A stretch of DNA of 30,045 bases from an uncultured Bacteroidales bacterium (GTDB taxonomy: Bacteria > Bacteroidota > Bacteroidia > Bacteroidales > UBA932). The stretch is from assembly GCA_934725015.1 (NCBI GenBank), contig CAKVAS010000026.1, forward strand, positions 1-30,045. Reading direction: 5' to 3'. Shown here one piece after another: positions 6,815 through 14,290 of the stretch (positions are counted from its first letter, which is position 1; every line of letters starts with the position of its first letter). The notes under the pieces were generated by a model. That model did not search any database. It saw only the letters and a program-made list of their open reading frames with translations, and was not told the origin of the DNA. The position numbers were made by a program, and so were the translations under genes.

Positions 6815-8854
6815 ATGGATTCGGGGAAGAATATGCATATAGAGGTGGTGGCGGACAACATCGTGTCTCCGCTCGGACTGACGTCGGCTGAAAACCTCGA
6901 CGCGGTTCTCAGCGGCAGGAGCGGCGTGTCCCTGCATCCTTCCGGAACGTTCGGGGTGCCGGAGCCGTTCGCCGCCTCCCTCATTGACCGCGAAAAAATG
7001 CGCGAAGTCCTTGAGAATGAGGGAATATATGATGATTCGGGGAAATACTCGTTCCTCGAAATGATTTCCATCCTCTCCGCAAAGACGGCTCTTCGCGGGA
7101 CTTCGATTGACCCTTCTTCGAACGATGTCATGTTCATTTTTTCATCGACCAAGGGGAATATTTCAGAACTTGAAATCCCCGGAACGAAATCTTCAGACCG
7201 GGACGCCAGTCTTGACGAGAAATTGCCGTTGGCATCGTCGGCACGGCGCATTTCTGAGTGGTTCGGGAACAGAAATGCCCCGGTGGTGATTTCAAACGCC
7301 TGCATATCAGGAGTTTGTGCGGAGATTGAGGCGTTGAGACTTCTTCGCTCGGGGGCGTACCGCTTTGCCGTGGTCGTCGGTGCGGACTGCCAGTCGCGTT
7401 TCATAGTTTCCGGATTCCAGTCCTTCAGGGCGCTTTCCACGGAGCCATGTCGGCCGTTCGACCGCGACAGACGCGGGCTTAACCTTGGCGAGGCGGCCGC
7501 GACCGTGGTGCTTGAGGCGGTCGGAGGCGGCTGCGGCGAATCTGCCCTGGGAAGTTCAGGCGATGCTGCCCGGAGCTGTGCAGAAAGGCGCGGAACCTCT
7601 GCACTCCGATGGGAAATTCTCGACGGGTGCGTCCGCAACGACGCGAACCACATCTCCGGCCCATCAAGGACAGGGGAGGGCAGCTATCTGGCTCTCAGGT
7701 ATTTGCTGGAAAACGGCGTGGTCGCGCCGGAGGAACTCGCCGTCGTGAATGTCCATGGAACGGCCACGGCCTACAATGACGAGATGGAATCAATCGCCCT
7801 TTCACGAGCCGGCCTTTCGGACGTGCCGGTCAATTCGCTGAAGGGATTTTTCGGACACACGATGGGGGCTGCAGGGGTGCTGGAGACAGTGCTTTCCATG
7901 CACGCGGTCGAGCGCGGTTTGGTGCTGCCGACCCGTGGCTTCGAGACCATGGGCGTGTCGTGCCCGGTGAATGTCTCCAACGAATTGAGACACACGGACA
8001 AGCGCACTTTCTTGAAGCTGATTTCGGGCTTCGGGGGCTGCAATACCGCTGTGGCCTTCAGGCTTAACGACACTCGGGGCCGGGCTTCGGCCGAAGCAAA
8101 CGGTAGCGACGGGGGCATGGCGGATGCAGGAGGGCCTGCGGCGAAAGGCTCCGATGAAGCGCATCTTGGGGAGCGGCGCTTTGCTGCGCCGGCTGAAGCG
8201 GCAAGGCTCAGAGTCCTCGGACGCATAGACATCGACCCGAAGAGTATCTTGGTTGACGGAAAGCCCCTGAAAATCAGAGAATCCGGGAGTGTCCTCGGGG
8301 TTGAGGGCATTGAGGCCTCCGCCGAGCTTCTCTGCGGTCACGGGCTGCTGAACGCAGCCTACCGAACTCTCGGAACGGACTATCCCAAATTCTTCAGGAT
8401 GGACACGCTTTCCCGTCTGGGCTTCATCGCTTCCGAACTGCTGCTGAACCGGGTGAAACCTGGAGACAGACCGGCCTCGCGAGGGGACAGGGGCGTGATT
8501 TTCTGGAACAGAAGCGCCTCGCTCTGCAATGACCGCCACTATCAGAAGACCATTTCCGACCCGCGCAACTGGTTCCCGAGCCCGTCCCTGTTCGTATATA
8601 CCCTTCCGAACATCGTCTGCGGAGAGATAGCCATACGCAATAAATTGTACGGCGAGACGATGTTCTTCATCGCCGATGATTATGACGAGTCCGCGATTCT
8701 GAACGCCGTAAGGCGCGAGTTCGACGACAGGGGCATGAATTCGGCTCTCTGCGGATGGCTCGAATGTTCGGACGACGATGTGTTTGAGGCTCATGTATTT
8801 CTCGTCGAACGCGACGGCGCGGTGGAGGATGAATCCGGGAATATGAATATGTAA
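6815..8854 (+). CDS. Fusion of an active FabF-like ketosynthase and a degenerate KS-like domain
   Basis: This is a 679-residue protein (start 6815; ATG 6833 is equally possible). Residues 1 to about 412 form a complete condensing enzyme: nucleophile Cys163 in SNACISG, His314 in NVHGTAT, Lys343 in NSLKG and His348 in FGHT. A low-complexity linker (about 413-460, rich in Gly, Ala, Ser, Asp) joins a second domain (about 464-660). That domain has blocks such as KFFRMDTLSRLGF and PSPSLFVYTLPNIVCGEI, which resemble the short KS-like protein found as a separate gene in flexirubin-type clusters. The second domain lacks the Cys-His-His set and may serve as a docking or chain-length partner. The role is extension of the ACP-bound polyene chain. 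Confidence 0.85.
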   Translation: MDSGKNMHIEVVADNIVSPLGLTSAENLDAVLSGRSGVSLHPSGTFGVPEPFAASLIDREKMREVLENEGIYDDSGKYSFLEMISILSAKTALRGTSIDPSSNDVMFIFSSTKGNISELEIPGTKSSDRDASLDEKLPLASSARRISEWFGNRNAPVVISNACISGVCAEIEALRLLRSGAYRFAVVVGADCQSRFIVSGFQSFRALSTEPCRPFDRDRRGLNLGEAAATVVLEAVGGGCGESALGSSGDAARSCAERRGTSALRWEILDGCVRNDANHISGPSRTGEGSYLALRYLLENGVVAPEELAVVNVHGTATAYNDEMESIALSRAGLSDVPVNSLKGFFGHTMGAAGVLETVLSMHAVERGLVLPTRGFETMGVSCPVNVSNELRHTDKRTFLKLISGFGGCNTAVAFRLNDTRGRASAEANGSDGGMADAGGPAAKGSDEAHLGERRFAAPAEAARLRVLGRIDIDPKSILVDGKPLKIRESGSVLGVEGIEASAELLCGHGLLNAAYRTLGTDYPKFFRMDTLSRLGFIASELLLNRVKPGDRPASRGDRGVIFWNRSASLCNDRHYQKTISDPRNWFPSPSLFVYTLPNIVCGEIAIRNKLYGETMFFIADDYDESAILNAVRREFDDRGMNSALCGWLECSDDDVFEAHVFLVERDGAVEDESGNMNM

Positions 8855-8881
8855 TATGTTGATATAAAATTAAATGGATAT

Positions 8882-9139
8882 ATGGAAGACTTTATTGTAA
8901 AATTGAAGGAGCAGATGATTTCCGTTCTGAACCTTGAGGGTATGATGCCCGACGACATCGACAATGACGCGCCCCTTTTCGACAAGGGACTCGGGCTCGA
9001 CTCGATTGACGCGCTCGAACTCATCGTGCTTCTCGAAAAGGAGTACGGCATCCGGCTCGCCTCTCCGGCCGAGGGCAAGGATGTGTTCAGGTCGGTTGCC
9101 GTCATGGCCGACTATATTTCGCAGCATAGGACCAAGTAG
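8882..9139 (+). CDS. Acyl carrier protein 2 of the polyene cluster
   Basis: An 85-residue acidic protein with the phosphopantetheine attachment site LGLDSIDALEL (Ser41). It is the second carrier of the pathway and lies 27 bases after the KS fusion gene and 60 bases before the KS2/KS3 pair. The start MEDFIVKLKEQM fits the ACP family length. The two ACPs share little sequence beyond the DS[LI] helix, so they probably have distinct partners. Confidence 0.93.
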   Translation: MEDFIVKLKEQMISVLNLEGMMPDDIDNDAPLFDKGLGLDSIDALELIVLLEKEYGIRLASPAEGKDVFRSVAVMADYISQHRTK

Positions 9140-9198
9140 CCGGCGAAAGCAGGTAAGCGGGGTGATTAGTGCCCCTCAACCTATCAATGACAGTTTCT

Positions 9199-10482
9199 AT
9201 GAACGTGGTGATTACAGGCAGCGGTGTGGTCTCGGCCATAGGCGTGGACAAGCAGGAGACTTTGGACAGCCTTCTGAACCGCCGTTCCGGCATAGGGAGG
9301 ATGCGCTGGCTCCGCACCTTTCATGATGAGCTGCCGGTCGGTGAGGTCGGGATGAGCGACGGACAGCTCCGGGAGGAACTCGGAATAGCGCGGGATGTCC
9401 CGATGAACCGCACTGCGCTGCTCGGGATAAAGGCTCTTGGGGAGGCTCTGACCGAATCGGGGCTGCCGGAGGAACTGCGCCTGCCGCTGATTTCCGGCAC
9501 GACCGTCGGCGGAATGGAAAAGACTGAGCTGTATTGGCGCGGTTTCCTGACTTCGGAGCATCGCGAGTACATCCCGCTTCAGGGCTGCGGGGCGACGACC
9601 GCGCTGATTGCCGACCATTTCGGCCGTTTCAGCGACGTGATGACTCCTTCAACTGCCTGCTCCTCGGCTGCAAACGCGATAATCCGTGCCGCCGACATGA
9701 TTCTTGCAGGCGAGGCGGATGCTGTGGCGGCAGGCGGCAGCGAGTGCCTGTCGTCGTTCCATCACAGCGGCTTCAACTCCCTGATGATTCTGGACCGGGA
9801 GCGGTGCCGTCCCTTTGACCGTTCGCGTGCCGGGCTGAATCTCGGCGAGGGGGCCGCCTATCTTATTCTTGAAAGCGAGGAACACGCAATGAGGCGCGGC
9901 GCGAGGATTATCGCCCGTCTTTCGGGCTATGCCAATGCCTGCGACGCCTTTCACCAGACAGCCTCGTCTCCGGACGGGGAGGGCGCGTATCTTTCCATGA
10001 CGGGGGCACTTGCGATGGCGGGGCTCTCTCCCGAAGACATCAGCTATGTCAATGCTCACGGGACAGGAACTCCCAACAATGACGCGAGCGAGTCGGCAGC
10101 ACTGCACCGGGTTTTCGGAGAGCGTCTCCGTTTCGGTTCGGATTCTTCGGCCTTTGAGCCTTGCGGGAGCCGGGCGGCTGCCTCTGCGTCGTATGCGGGC
10201 GGTCTTCCGGTGTCCTCGACAAAATCCTTCACGGGGCACACGACAAGTGCCTCCGGCTCAATTGAATCCGTGTTATGCCTGCTTGCGTTGACACATTCTT
10301 TCATTCCCGTAAGCCTCGGCTGGAAGGAATCCGGCCCCGACACGATTGTACCTTATGTCGGAGAGGGGAGCGTGCGTTTGGACAATGTCCTCTGCAATGC
10401 GTTCGGATTCGGCGGGAATGATTCTTCGCTCATTTTTTCAAGATATGATGCACCGGAAGAGTCCCGGGCAGAAAATAAATAG
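9199..10482 (+). CDS. Beta-ketoacyl-ACP synthase (KS2), catalytic half of a KS/CLF-like pair
   Basis: A 427-residue FabF-type condensing enzyme catalysing decarboxylative Claisen condensation of malonyl-ACP with the growing chain. Catalytic residues are complete: Cys154 in STACSSA, His287 in NAHGTGT, Lys342 in SSTKSF and His347 in TGHT. FDRSRAGLNLGEGAA and NAFGFGGNDSSLI are conserved blocks. I start at ATG 9199 (MNVVITGSG, the canonical first strand); upstream in-frame starts at 9187 and 9169 would add an unrelated leader. An insertion near residues 312-335 is rich in Ser/Ala. The next gene starts 6 bases later and encodes a KS-like protein without these residues, as in the ApeO/ApeC heterodimer of E. 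coli aryl polyene synthesis. Confidence 0.92.
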   Translation: MNVVITGSGVVSAIGVDKQETLDSLLNRRSGIGRMRWLRTFHDELPVGEVGMSDGQLREELGIARDVPMNRTALLGIKALGEALTESGLPEELRLPLISGTTVGGMEKTELYWRGFLTSEHREYIPLQGCGATTALIADHFGRFSDVMTPSTACSSAANAIIRAADMILAGEADAVAAGGSECLSSFHHSGFNSLMILDRERCRPFDRSRAGLNLGEGAAYLILESEEHAMRRGARIIARLSGYANACDAFHQTASSPDGEGAYLSMTGALAMAGLSPEDISYVNAHGTGTPNNDASESAALHRVFGERLRFGSDSSAFEPCGSRAAASASYAGGLPVSSTKSFTGHTTSASGSIESVLCLLALTHSFIPVSLGWKESGPDTIVPYVGEGSVRLDNVLCNAFGFGGNDSSLIFSRYDAPEESRAENK

Positions 10483-10488
10483 AAGGCT

Positions 10489-11766
10489 ATGACAGACAGG
10501 CATATATACATAAAGTCGATGTGCATGATTCCTTCGGACGACGCCTACTCCGATTATTCGGCGTTTCTGACTCCGATGGAGGGACGGCGCATGGGCAAAC
10601 TGATGAAACGCGCCCTCGCGACCTCTCTTTCGGCGCTCAGAAATGCTGGGCTGGAGCATCCTGACGCCATCATCACCGGCACATCCTTGGGCAGCGTCGC
10701 CGACATGGAGTCTGTGCTGAACGCCGTCTGCGAGAACGGGGGAGAGAGCGTGAAGCCGACGAACTTCATGCAATCGACGCACAACACGCTCGGCTCGCTG
10801 ATTGCGCTCAGGACCGGCACCCATGGCTATAACTGCACATGGTCTCAGGAATGCCTTTCGTTCGAGGACGCGCTTGCCGATGCAATGACGCAGCTCAGGC
10901 TCGGGAGGATAGGCAATGCGCTGGTCGGGGCGTTTGACGAGCTTTCTCCGGATGCGCTTGAGGTTCAGCGCCTAGGCGGAATCCTGAGGGATGCCTGCAA
11001 GGCGGGTGAGGTGGCCGCCTCGTTCGTGCTTGAGACCGGCGGTGCCGACCCTGTAATCTCCGGGCAGCCGGGCTCTGCGGACGCTTCTGTGTTAGGGGCT
11101 TCTGTGTTAGGGGCCTCTCAGACCGTGAACGGCTGTCTCGCAGAAGATGGGCGGCCGGTGGAAGTTGTCGCGGTCAGGACGGCGTACATCCCGGACGAGA
11201 GATGTCAGGAGGAGGAACTCTCTGACATTCTTGAAGATATGCTCGGGAAAGCCGGCCTGTCGATGCGGGACATAGACTTTGTCCTGACAGGGCGTCACGG
11301 CATCTGCCCTGAAGCCCGCTCCTATGTCTCCGCCGAAGATTCTTCCCGGAAGTCTCAGTTCCTCCACGAAGACTCGTTACGGGAGTCCCATCCCTCCAGC
11401 AACGATGCCGTCTATGACCGCCTGAACGGTCTCTGGCAAGGCACCCGTCAAGGGCTCTGGAAGCACGTCTTCGGCGAGGGCTTCTCGTCCTCCGCCGCCG
11501 GATTCCATCTCGCTGTCTCCAGCCTCCTCCAAGGCGTCCTCCCCGCAGCTTTCCAGCTTCGCGGCGCAGCCGCTCCCTCAGCACCCATACCCACTCCCTC
11601 AGCACCCATGTCCGCTCTTTCTGCCCCTGCGTCCGCCCATTCTGCATCCTTGCCGGTTGTTCCCTCCGGTGCAGCCCCTGCCAGTCCCTTGATGCCCCTT
11701 CGCAACATAATCGTCTTCAACCACTTCTCCTCCAGGCATTTCAGCCTCATGCTTCTGCGGAAATAG
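10489..11766 (+). CDS. Degenerate ketosynthase-like protein (KS3), candidate chain-length factor (ApeC-like)
   Basis: A 425-residue protein with the outline of a thiolase-fold condensing enzyme but not its catalytic set. The nucleophile region reads NCTWSQECLSFEDALADA with no cysteine at the expected elbow as I align it. The NAHGT block is replaced by LTGRHGI, and the GHT block by FGEGFSSSAAGF. The last strand (IIVFNHFSSRHFSLMLL) still fits the family. It contains short in-frame tandem duplications (11083-11112 and 11573-11609) that make Ser/Ala/Pro-rich insertions. It is tightly coupled to KS2, so I infer a KS/CLF-type heterodimer in which this subunit sets chain length. Activity independent of KS2 is unlikely. 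Confidence 0.82.
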   Translation: MTDRHIYIKSMCMIPSDDAYSDYSAFLTPMEGRRMGKLMKRALATSLSALRNAGLEHPDAIITGTSLGSVADMESVLNAVCENGGESVKPTNFMQSTHNTLGSLIALRTGTHGYNCTWSQECLSFEDALADAMTQLRLGRIGNALVGAFDELSPDALEVQRLGGILRDACKAGEVAASFVLETGGADPVISGQPGSADASVLGASVLGASQTVNGCLAEDGRPVEVVAVRTAYIPDERCQEEELSDILEDMLGKAGLSMRDIDFVLTGRHGICPEARSYVSAEDSSRKSQFLHEDSLRESHPSSNDAVYDRLNGLWQGTRQGLWKHVFGEGFSSSAAGFHLAVSSLLQGVLPAAFQLRGAAAPSAPIPTPSAPMSALSAPASAHSASLPVVPSGAAPASPLMPLRNIIVFNHFSSRHFSLMLLRK

Positions 11767-11778
11767 AGTAGCCGTCCC

Positions 11779-11811
11779 TTTTCCTCATTTGCCCGAAATT
11801 GCGTAACTTTG
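11779..11811 (+). promoter_or_regulatory. Internal promoter before the small membrane protein gene
   Basis: TAACTTTG at 11804-11811 is an exact TAnnTTTG box. A weaker TTTT lies at 11779-11782, 21 bases upstream. The ATG at 11820 is only 8 bases after the box, so a transcript from here would be nearly leaderless. It may give the lolA-side genes expression independent of the KS operon. Confidence 0.42.
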
Positions 11812-11819
11812 CCGCCGCT

Positions 11820-12182
11820 ATGAATTCGATGTGGAAACTCATACCTCTTTCCGTTGTGCAGGCCGTCTTTCTTTGCGGAGGGCAGGTGCTGCTCAAGCTG
11901 GCGCTGAACCGGATGGGCGAATTTGCGTGGACCTGGAGATTCTTCGTCTCCCAGCTCACTAACTGGTGGTTCCTCGGCTGCGGGATTGCCTTCGCCGCGG
12001 CGACCGTCCTGTGGCTCTACATCCTGCGTCACTATCCTTTCGGCGTCGCCTATCCCCTCAGCTGCCTGAGCTACCTCTTCGGTCTGCTTGCCGCCCTTCT
12101 GGTTTTCCGAGAACCCGTGAGCGCGTCGCAATGGGTCGGAGTGCTTCTGATTATGGCGGGTTGTGCGCTGATTGTCAGATGA
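11820..12182 (+). CDS. Small four-helix membrane protein of the SMR/EamA (EmrE/ArnE-like) type
   Basis: A 120-residue protein with four hydrophobic helices (around LIPLSVVQAVFLCGGQVLL, FVSQLTNWWFLGCGIAFAA, YPLSCLSYLFGLLAALLVF and WVGVLLIMAGCALIV). The motif order, with Gln in the first helix and FREP before the last, is that of short EamA/SMR proteins such as the ArnE/ArnF flippase subunits. Such proteins flip lipid-linked sugars or export small cations. Because a polyprenol-type GT2 is encoded nearby (14291), a flippase for a glycosylated lipid donor is a reasonable inference. A TTG at 11799 is in frame, but the ATG at 11820 fits the promoter better. Confidence 0.78.
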   Translation: MNSMWKLIPLSVVQAVFLCGGQVLLKLALNRMGEFAWTWRFFVSQLTNWWFLGCGIAFAAATVLWLYILRHYPFGVAYPLSCLSYLFGLLAALLVFREPVSASQWVGVLLIMAGCALIVR

Positions 12183-12303
12183 TTGCGTGTTCCGATGATT
12201 ATAAGTATCCGTGGTTATGAGTTTGAATCGACGACAATTTTCGATAAGTGAGAGCTTGATAAGTGAGAGCAGCCAGAATGGATTTGTGGCTAATGAAATC
12301 CGA

Positions 12304-12930
12304 ATGAATGCGCAACTGAATTTTCGTGGATATGGGACACTGAGGTTCATAACCCTTATGATTATGTGTATGCTCCTGTGTATCAGTGCCTATTCTCAGG
12401 ACACTCCTGACTTCGCATCGCCGTCGTCGATGACCTTTGACTTCGTCCAGAGGAAATCTTCCGATATGCTGGCGGAGGATGTCGTGAGCTCCGGGAAAAT
12501 GGCGTTCATCGCGCCGGACAGGATTCGCTGGGAATATCTCGCTCCGTATTCGAGCCTGTTCGTGATGAACGGCGCTCGTGTGCTCGTGGAAAACGTCGGC
12601 GGTCGGAAGGTCATGGATGCAAAGTCCTCCGGTGCGTATTCCCGGATTTCCCGGCTGGTCCTGCCTCTTATACGGGGCGACTTTCAGGCGGCGGATTCCC
12701 GCGATTTCCGGGTGTCCGTCACCGACGGGGGCGACTGCTGGAGAGTCGAGCTTGTTCCGCTCCGCTCCGGCGTCGGAAGGCTGTTCCGCAGGGTCGTCGC
12801 CGAGGTGGATAAGAAGCTCGGCGTGGCTGTGAGGCTTACCATTGACGAGGGCAACGGCGACACGACCCTCATCAGCTGCGCGAACATTGTCCTCGACGCT
12901 CAGGTTGACGAGAGGCTGTTTGAGTTTTAG
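12304..12930 (+). CDS. LolA-like periplasmic lipid/lipoprotein carrier (ApeL-like)
   Basis: A 208-residue exported protein. After the chosen ATG at 12304 there is a signal peptide: short basic start, hydrophobic core LRFITLMIMCMLLCISA and cleavage near AYSQD. The mature part (FDFVQRKSSDMLAEDVVSSGKMAF, then RIRWEYLAPYSSLFVMNG) is the LolA half-barrel signature, which binds acyl chains in the periplasm. Upstream in-frame starts (GTG 12211) would put about 31 polar residues before the signal and are disfavoured. LolA-type genes are a constant part of aryl polyene and flexirubin clusters and probably carry the lipidated pigment to the outer membrane. Confidence 0.87.
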   Translation: MNAQLNFRGYGTLRFITLMIMCMLLCISAYSQDTPDFASPSSMTFDFVQRKSSDMLAEDVVSSGKMAFIAPDRIRWEYLAPYSSLFVMNGARVLVENVGGRKVMDAKSSGAYSRISRLVLPLIRGDFQAADSRDFRVSVTDGGDCWRVELVPLRSGVGRLFRRVVAEVDKKLGVAVRLTIDEGNGDTTLISCANIVLDAQVDERLFEF

Positions 12931-13015
12931 AGATGTGAGAAATTTTAGACAGTTTCTAATTAGGGCGGAAGGTTTCTTGGAGGGCAGGTGAATAATTAGA
13001 CAATGTTTTGATGAA

Positions 13016-13498
13016 ATGAGATTTGAAGGATACCTATATGATGTAATGGACTTTCGGGAGCCTGAGCCCATGGACGCTCCTGCTGCATCTGCGGACGGTT
13101 CTTCCGTATCTGCGGACAATCCTGCTGCGTCCACGGACGGGGCATTCGCATTCCGCATATCGCTGCGCCCCGACTCCCCGGTCTATGAGGGGCATTTCCC
13201 CGGCTTTCCCATCACTCCCGGAGTGGCTCTACTGACCATAGTCCGCGAACTTCTCGAACGCCGTCTGACCGAACTCGGGCGTGCGTGCGGCAGCCCTGCC
13301 GGACCGGCAATGCCCGGGGAGCACGTTTCGTTGACGCTCACCTCCGCCGATGACGTCAAGTTCCTGCATCCGCTCACGCCTGCTCACAATCCCGTGACCA
13401 TAACATTCAAGGATTTTCAGAACGGCAGGCTGAAGGCCGAAATCACCAGCCCCTCCGCCCTCCACGCCAGAATGACCATGTCATATAATATGTTATGA
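13016..13498 (+). CDS. FabZ-like 3-hydroxyacyl-ACP dehydratase 2 (ApeP-like)
   Basis: A 160-residue hotdog protein with an intact catalytic block YEGHFPGFPITPGVALL, including the histidine of HFPGxPxxPG. This is the better-preserved of the two cluster dehydratases. Between about residues 20 and 40 there is a low-complexity stretch built from imperfect repeats of an Ala-Ser-Ala-Asp-Gly type, encoded by related GCATCTGCGGACGG-like DNA units. It lies 85 bases after the LolA gene, and its stop is followed within 10 bases by a repeat array. The role is formation of trans-2-enoyl-ACP during polyene extension. Confidence 0.86.
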   Translation: MRFEGYLYDVMDFREPEPMDAPAASADGSSVSADNPAASTDGAFAFRISLRPDSPVYEGHFPGFPITPGVALLTIVRELLERRLTELGRACGSPAGPAMPGEHVSLTLTSADDVKFLHPLTPAHNPVTITFKDFQNGRLKAEITSPSALHARMTMSYNML

Positions 13499-13507
13499 AT
13501 TCACGCC

Positions 13508-13701
13508 TGTCATTTCGAGCGGAACGAAATCCCCCCCCCTGTCATTTCGAGCGGAACGAAATCCCCATCTGTCATTTCGAGCGGAACGAAATCCCCCTCT
13601 GTCATTTCGAGCGGAACGAAATCCCCCTCTGTCATTTCGAGCGAAACGAAATCCCCATCTGTCATTTCGAGCGAAACGAAGTGGAGTCGAGAAATCTTTA
13701 A
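13508..13701 (+). repeat. Six-unit tandem repeat array, left of the GIY-YIG gene
   Basis: Units with the core TGTCATTTCGAGCGRAACGA start at 13508, 13540, 13570, 13600, 13630 and 13660 (period 30; 32 for the first because of a C9 run at 13531-13539). The last unit extends through GTGGAGTCGAGAAATCTTT to about 13701. There are no unique spacers. The array separates the dehydratase gene from the GIY-YIG gene and belongs to the same family as 1-175, 14008-14290 and 22014-22045. Confidence 0.9.
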
Positions 13702-13715
13702 AATAGAATGAAAAT

Positions 13716-14009
13716 ATGTATAATACCTATTATGTTTATTGCATGATGTCAAATAGCCATAAAGCTTTGTATGTTGGTGTGACCAATGACATTATAAGGC
13801 GTGTAAAAGAACATAAAGCCGGTGAAATACCTGGCTTTACCCAAAGGTATTGCTGCTCGAACCTTGTATATTATGAGACATTTTCGGATATAGAACAGGC
13901 AATATTACGGGAAAAGCAATTGAAGAAATGGTCGAGGGTGAAAAAGGATGCTATGATTCTTGCATTCAATCCTGAACTGAAGGATTTGTCGGAAGATTTT
14001 GTCGCATAA
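13716..14009 (+). CDS. Small GIY-YIG domain nuclease
   Basis: A 97-residue protein consisting of one GIY-YIG domain of the UvrC-N/YhbQ type: YYVYCMMS and LYVGVTNDIIRRVKEH carry the first motif and conserved arginine, and ILREKQLKKWSR carries the metal-binding glutamate. Such short proteins are often annotated as UvrC-like or hypothetical; they are predicted metal-dependent DNA nucleases. The gene sits between two tandem repeat arrays and its TAA stop falls at the edge of an inverted repeat unit (14008-14036). The gene is therefore bounded by repeat ends in opposite orientation, as a mobile-element coding region would be. It has lower GC than the cluster around it, consistent with insertion. 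Confidence 0.9.
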   Translation: MYNTYYVYCMMSNSHKALYVGVTNDIIRRVKEHKAGEIPGFTQRYCCSNLVYYETFSDIEQAILREKQLKKWSRVKKDAMILAFNPELKDLSEDFVA

Positions 14010-14036
14010 AGATTTCTCACTTTGTTCGAAATGACA
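14008..14036 (-). repeat. Inverted single repeat unit at the 3' end of the GIY-YIG gene
   Basis: AAGATTTCTC...TTCGAAATGACA is the reverse complement of the terminal unit form TGTCATTTCGAA...GAGAAATCTT. With the terminal unit at 13660-13701 it forms a pair of inverted ends around the nuclease gene. Confidence 0.85.
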
Positions 14037-14052
14037 GAATGGTCCCCGTCGG

Positions 14053-14290
14053 TCATTTCGAGCGGAACGAAATCCTCCTCTCATTTCGAGCGGAACGAAA
14101 TCTCCCTGTCATTTCGAGCGAAACGAAATCCACCTGTCATTTCGAGCGGAACGAAATCTCCCTGTCATTTCGAGCGGAACGAAATCTCCCTGTCATTTCG
14201 AGCGGAACGAAATCTCCCTGTCATTTCGAGCGAAACGAAATCCCCCATCTGTCATTTCGAGCGAAACGAAGTGAAGTCGAGAAATCTTAT
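14053..14290 (+). repeat. Eight-unit tandem repeat array, right of the GIY-YIG gene
   Basis: Units starting TCATTTCGAGCG begin at 14053, 14081, 14109, 14137, 14165, 14193, 14221 and 14252, mostly with an exact 28-bp period. The last unit extends through GTGAAGTCGAGAAATCTTA to 14290, ending at the base before the glycosyltransferase start codon. Translation of this stretch gives apparent ORFs rich in SFRAERN/CHFERNE repeats, which are artefacts. Confidence 0.9.

Noticed and set aside
5266..7653. A 795-residue open frame on the minus strand
   Set aside because: It lies opposite four well-supported plus-strand genes (ACP1, acyltransferase, dehydratase 1, KS1), has no recognisable domain and is rich in Arg/Ser/Pro, as expected of antisense frames in high-GC DNA.
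12241..12270. Short direct repeat ATAAGTGAGAGC upstream of the LolA start
   Set aside because: Two 12-base copies 15 bases apart in a short leader; too little to assign a function.
12199..13158. 319-residue minus-strand frame across the LolA region
   Set aside because: It is antisense to the LolA-like gene and part of dehydratase 2, with no domain; the plus-strand products are clearly supported.
13495..13701. ORF of 68 residues with SFRAERN/CHFERNE repeats, and the similar frame at 14039-14290
   Set aside because: These translate the tandem repeat DNA. They explain the spurious N-terminal extension of the glycosyltransferase frame and should not be annotated as proteins.
13508..14290. Possible CRISPR array
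   Set aside because: The units are contiguous, 28-30 bp in period, with no unique spacers and no cas genes nearby.
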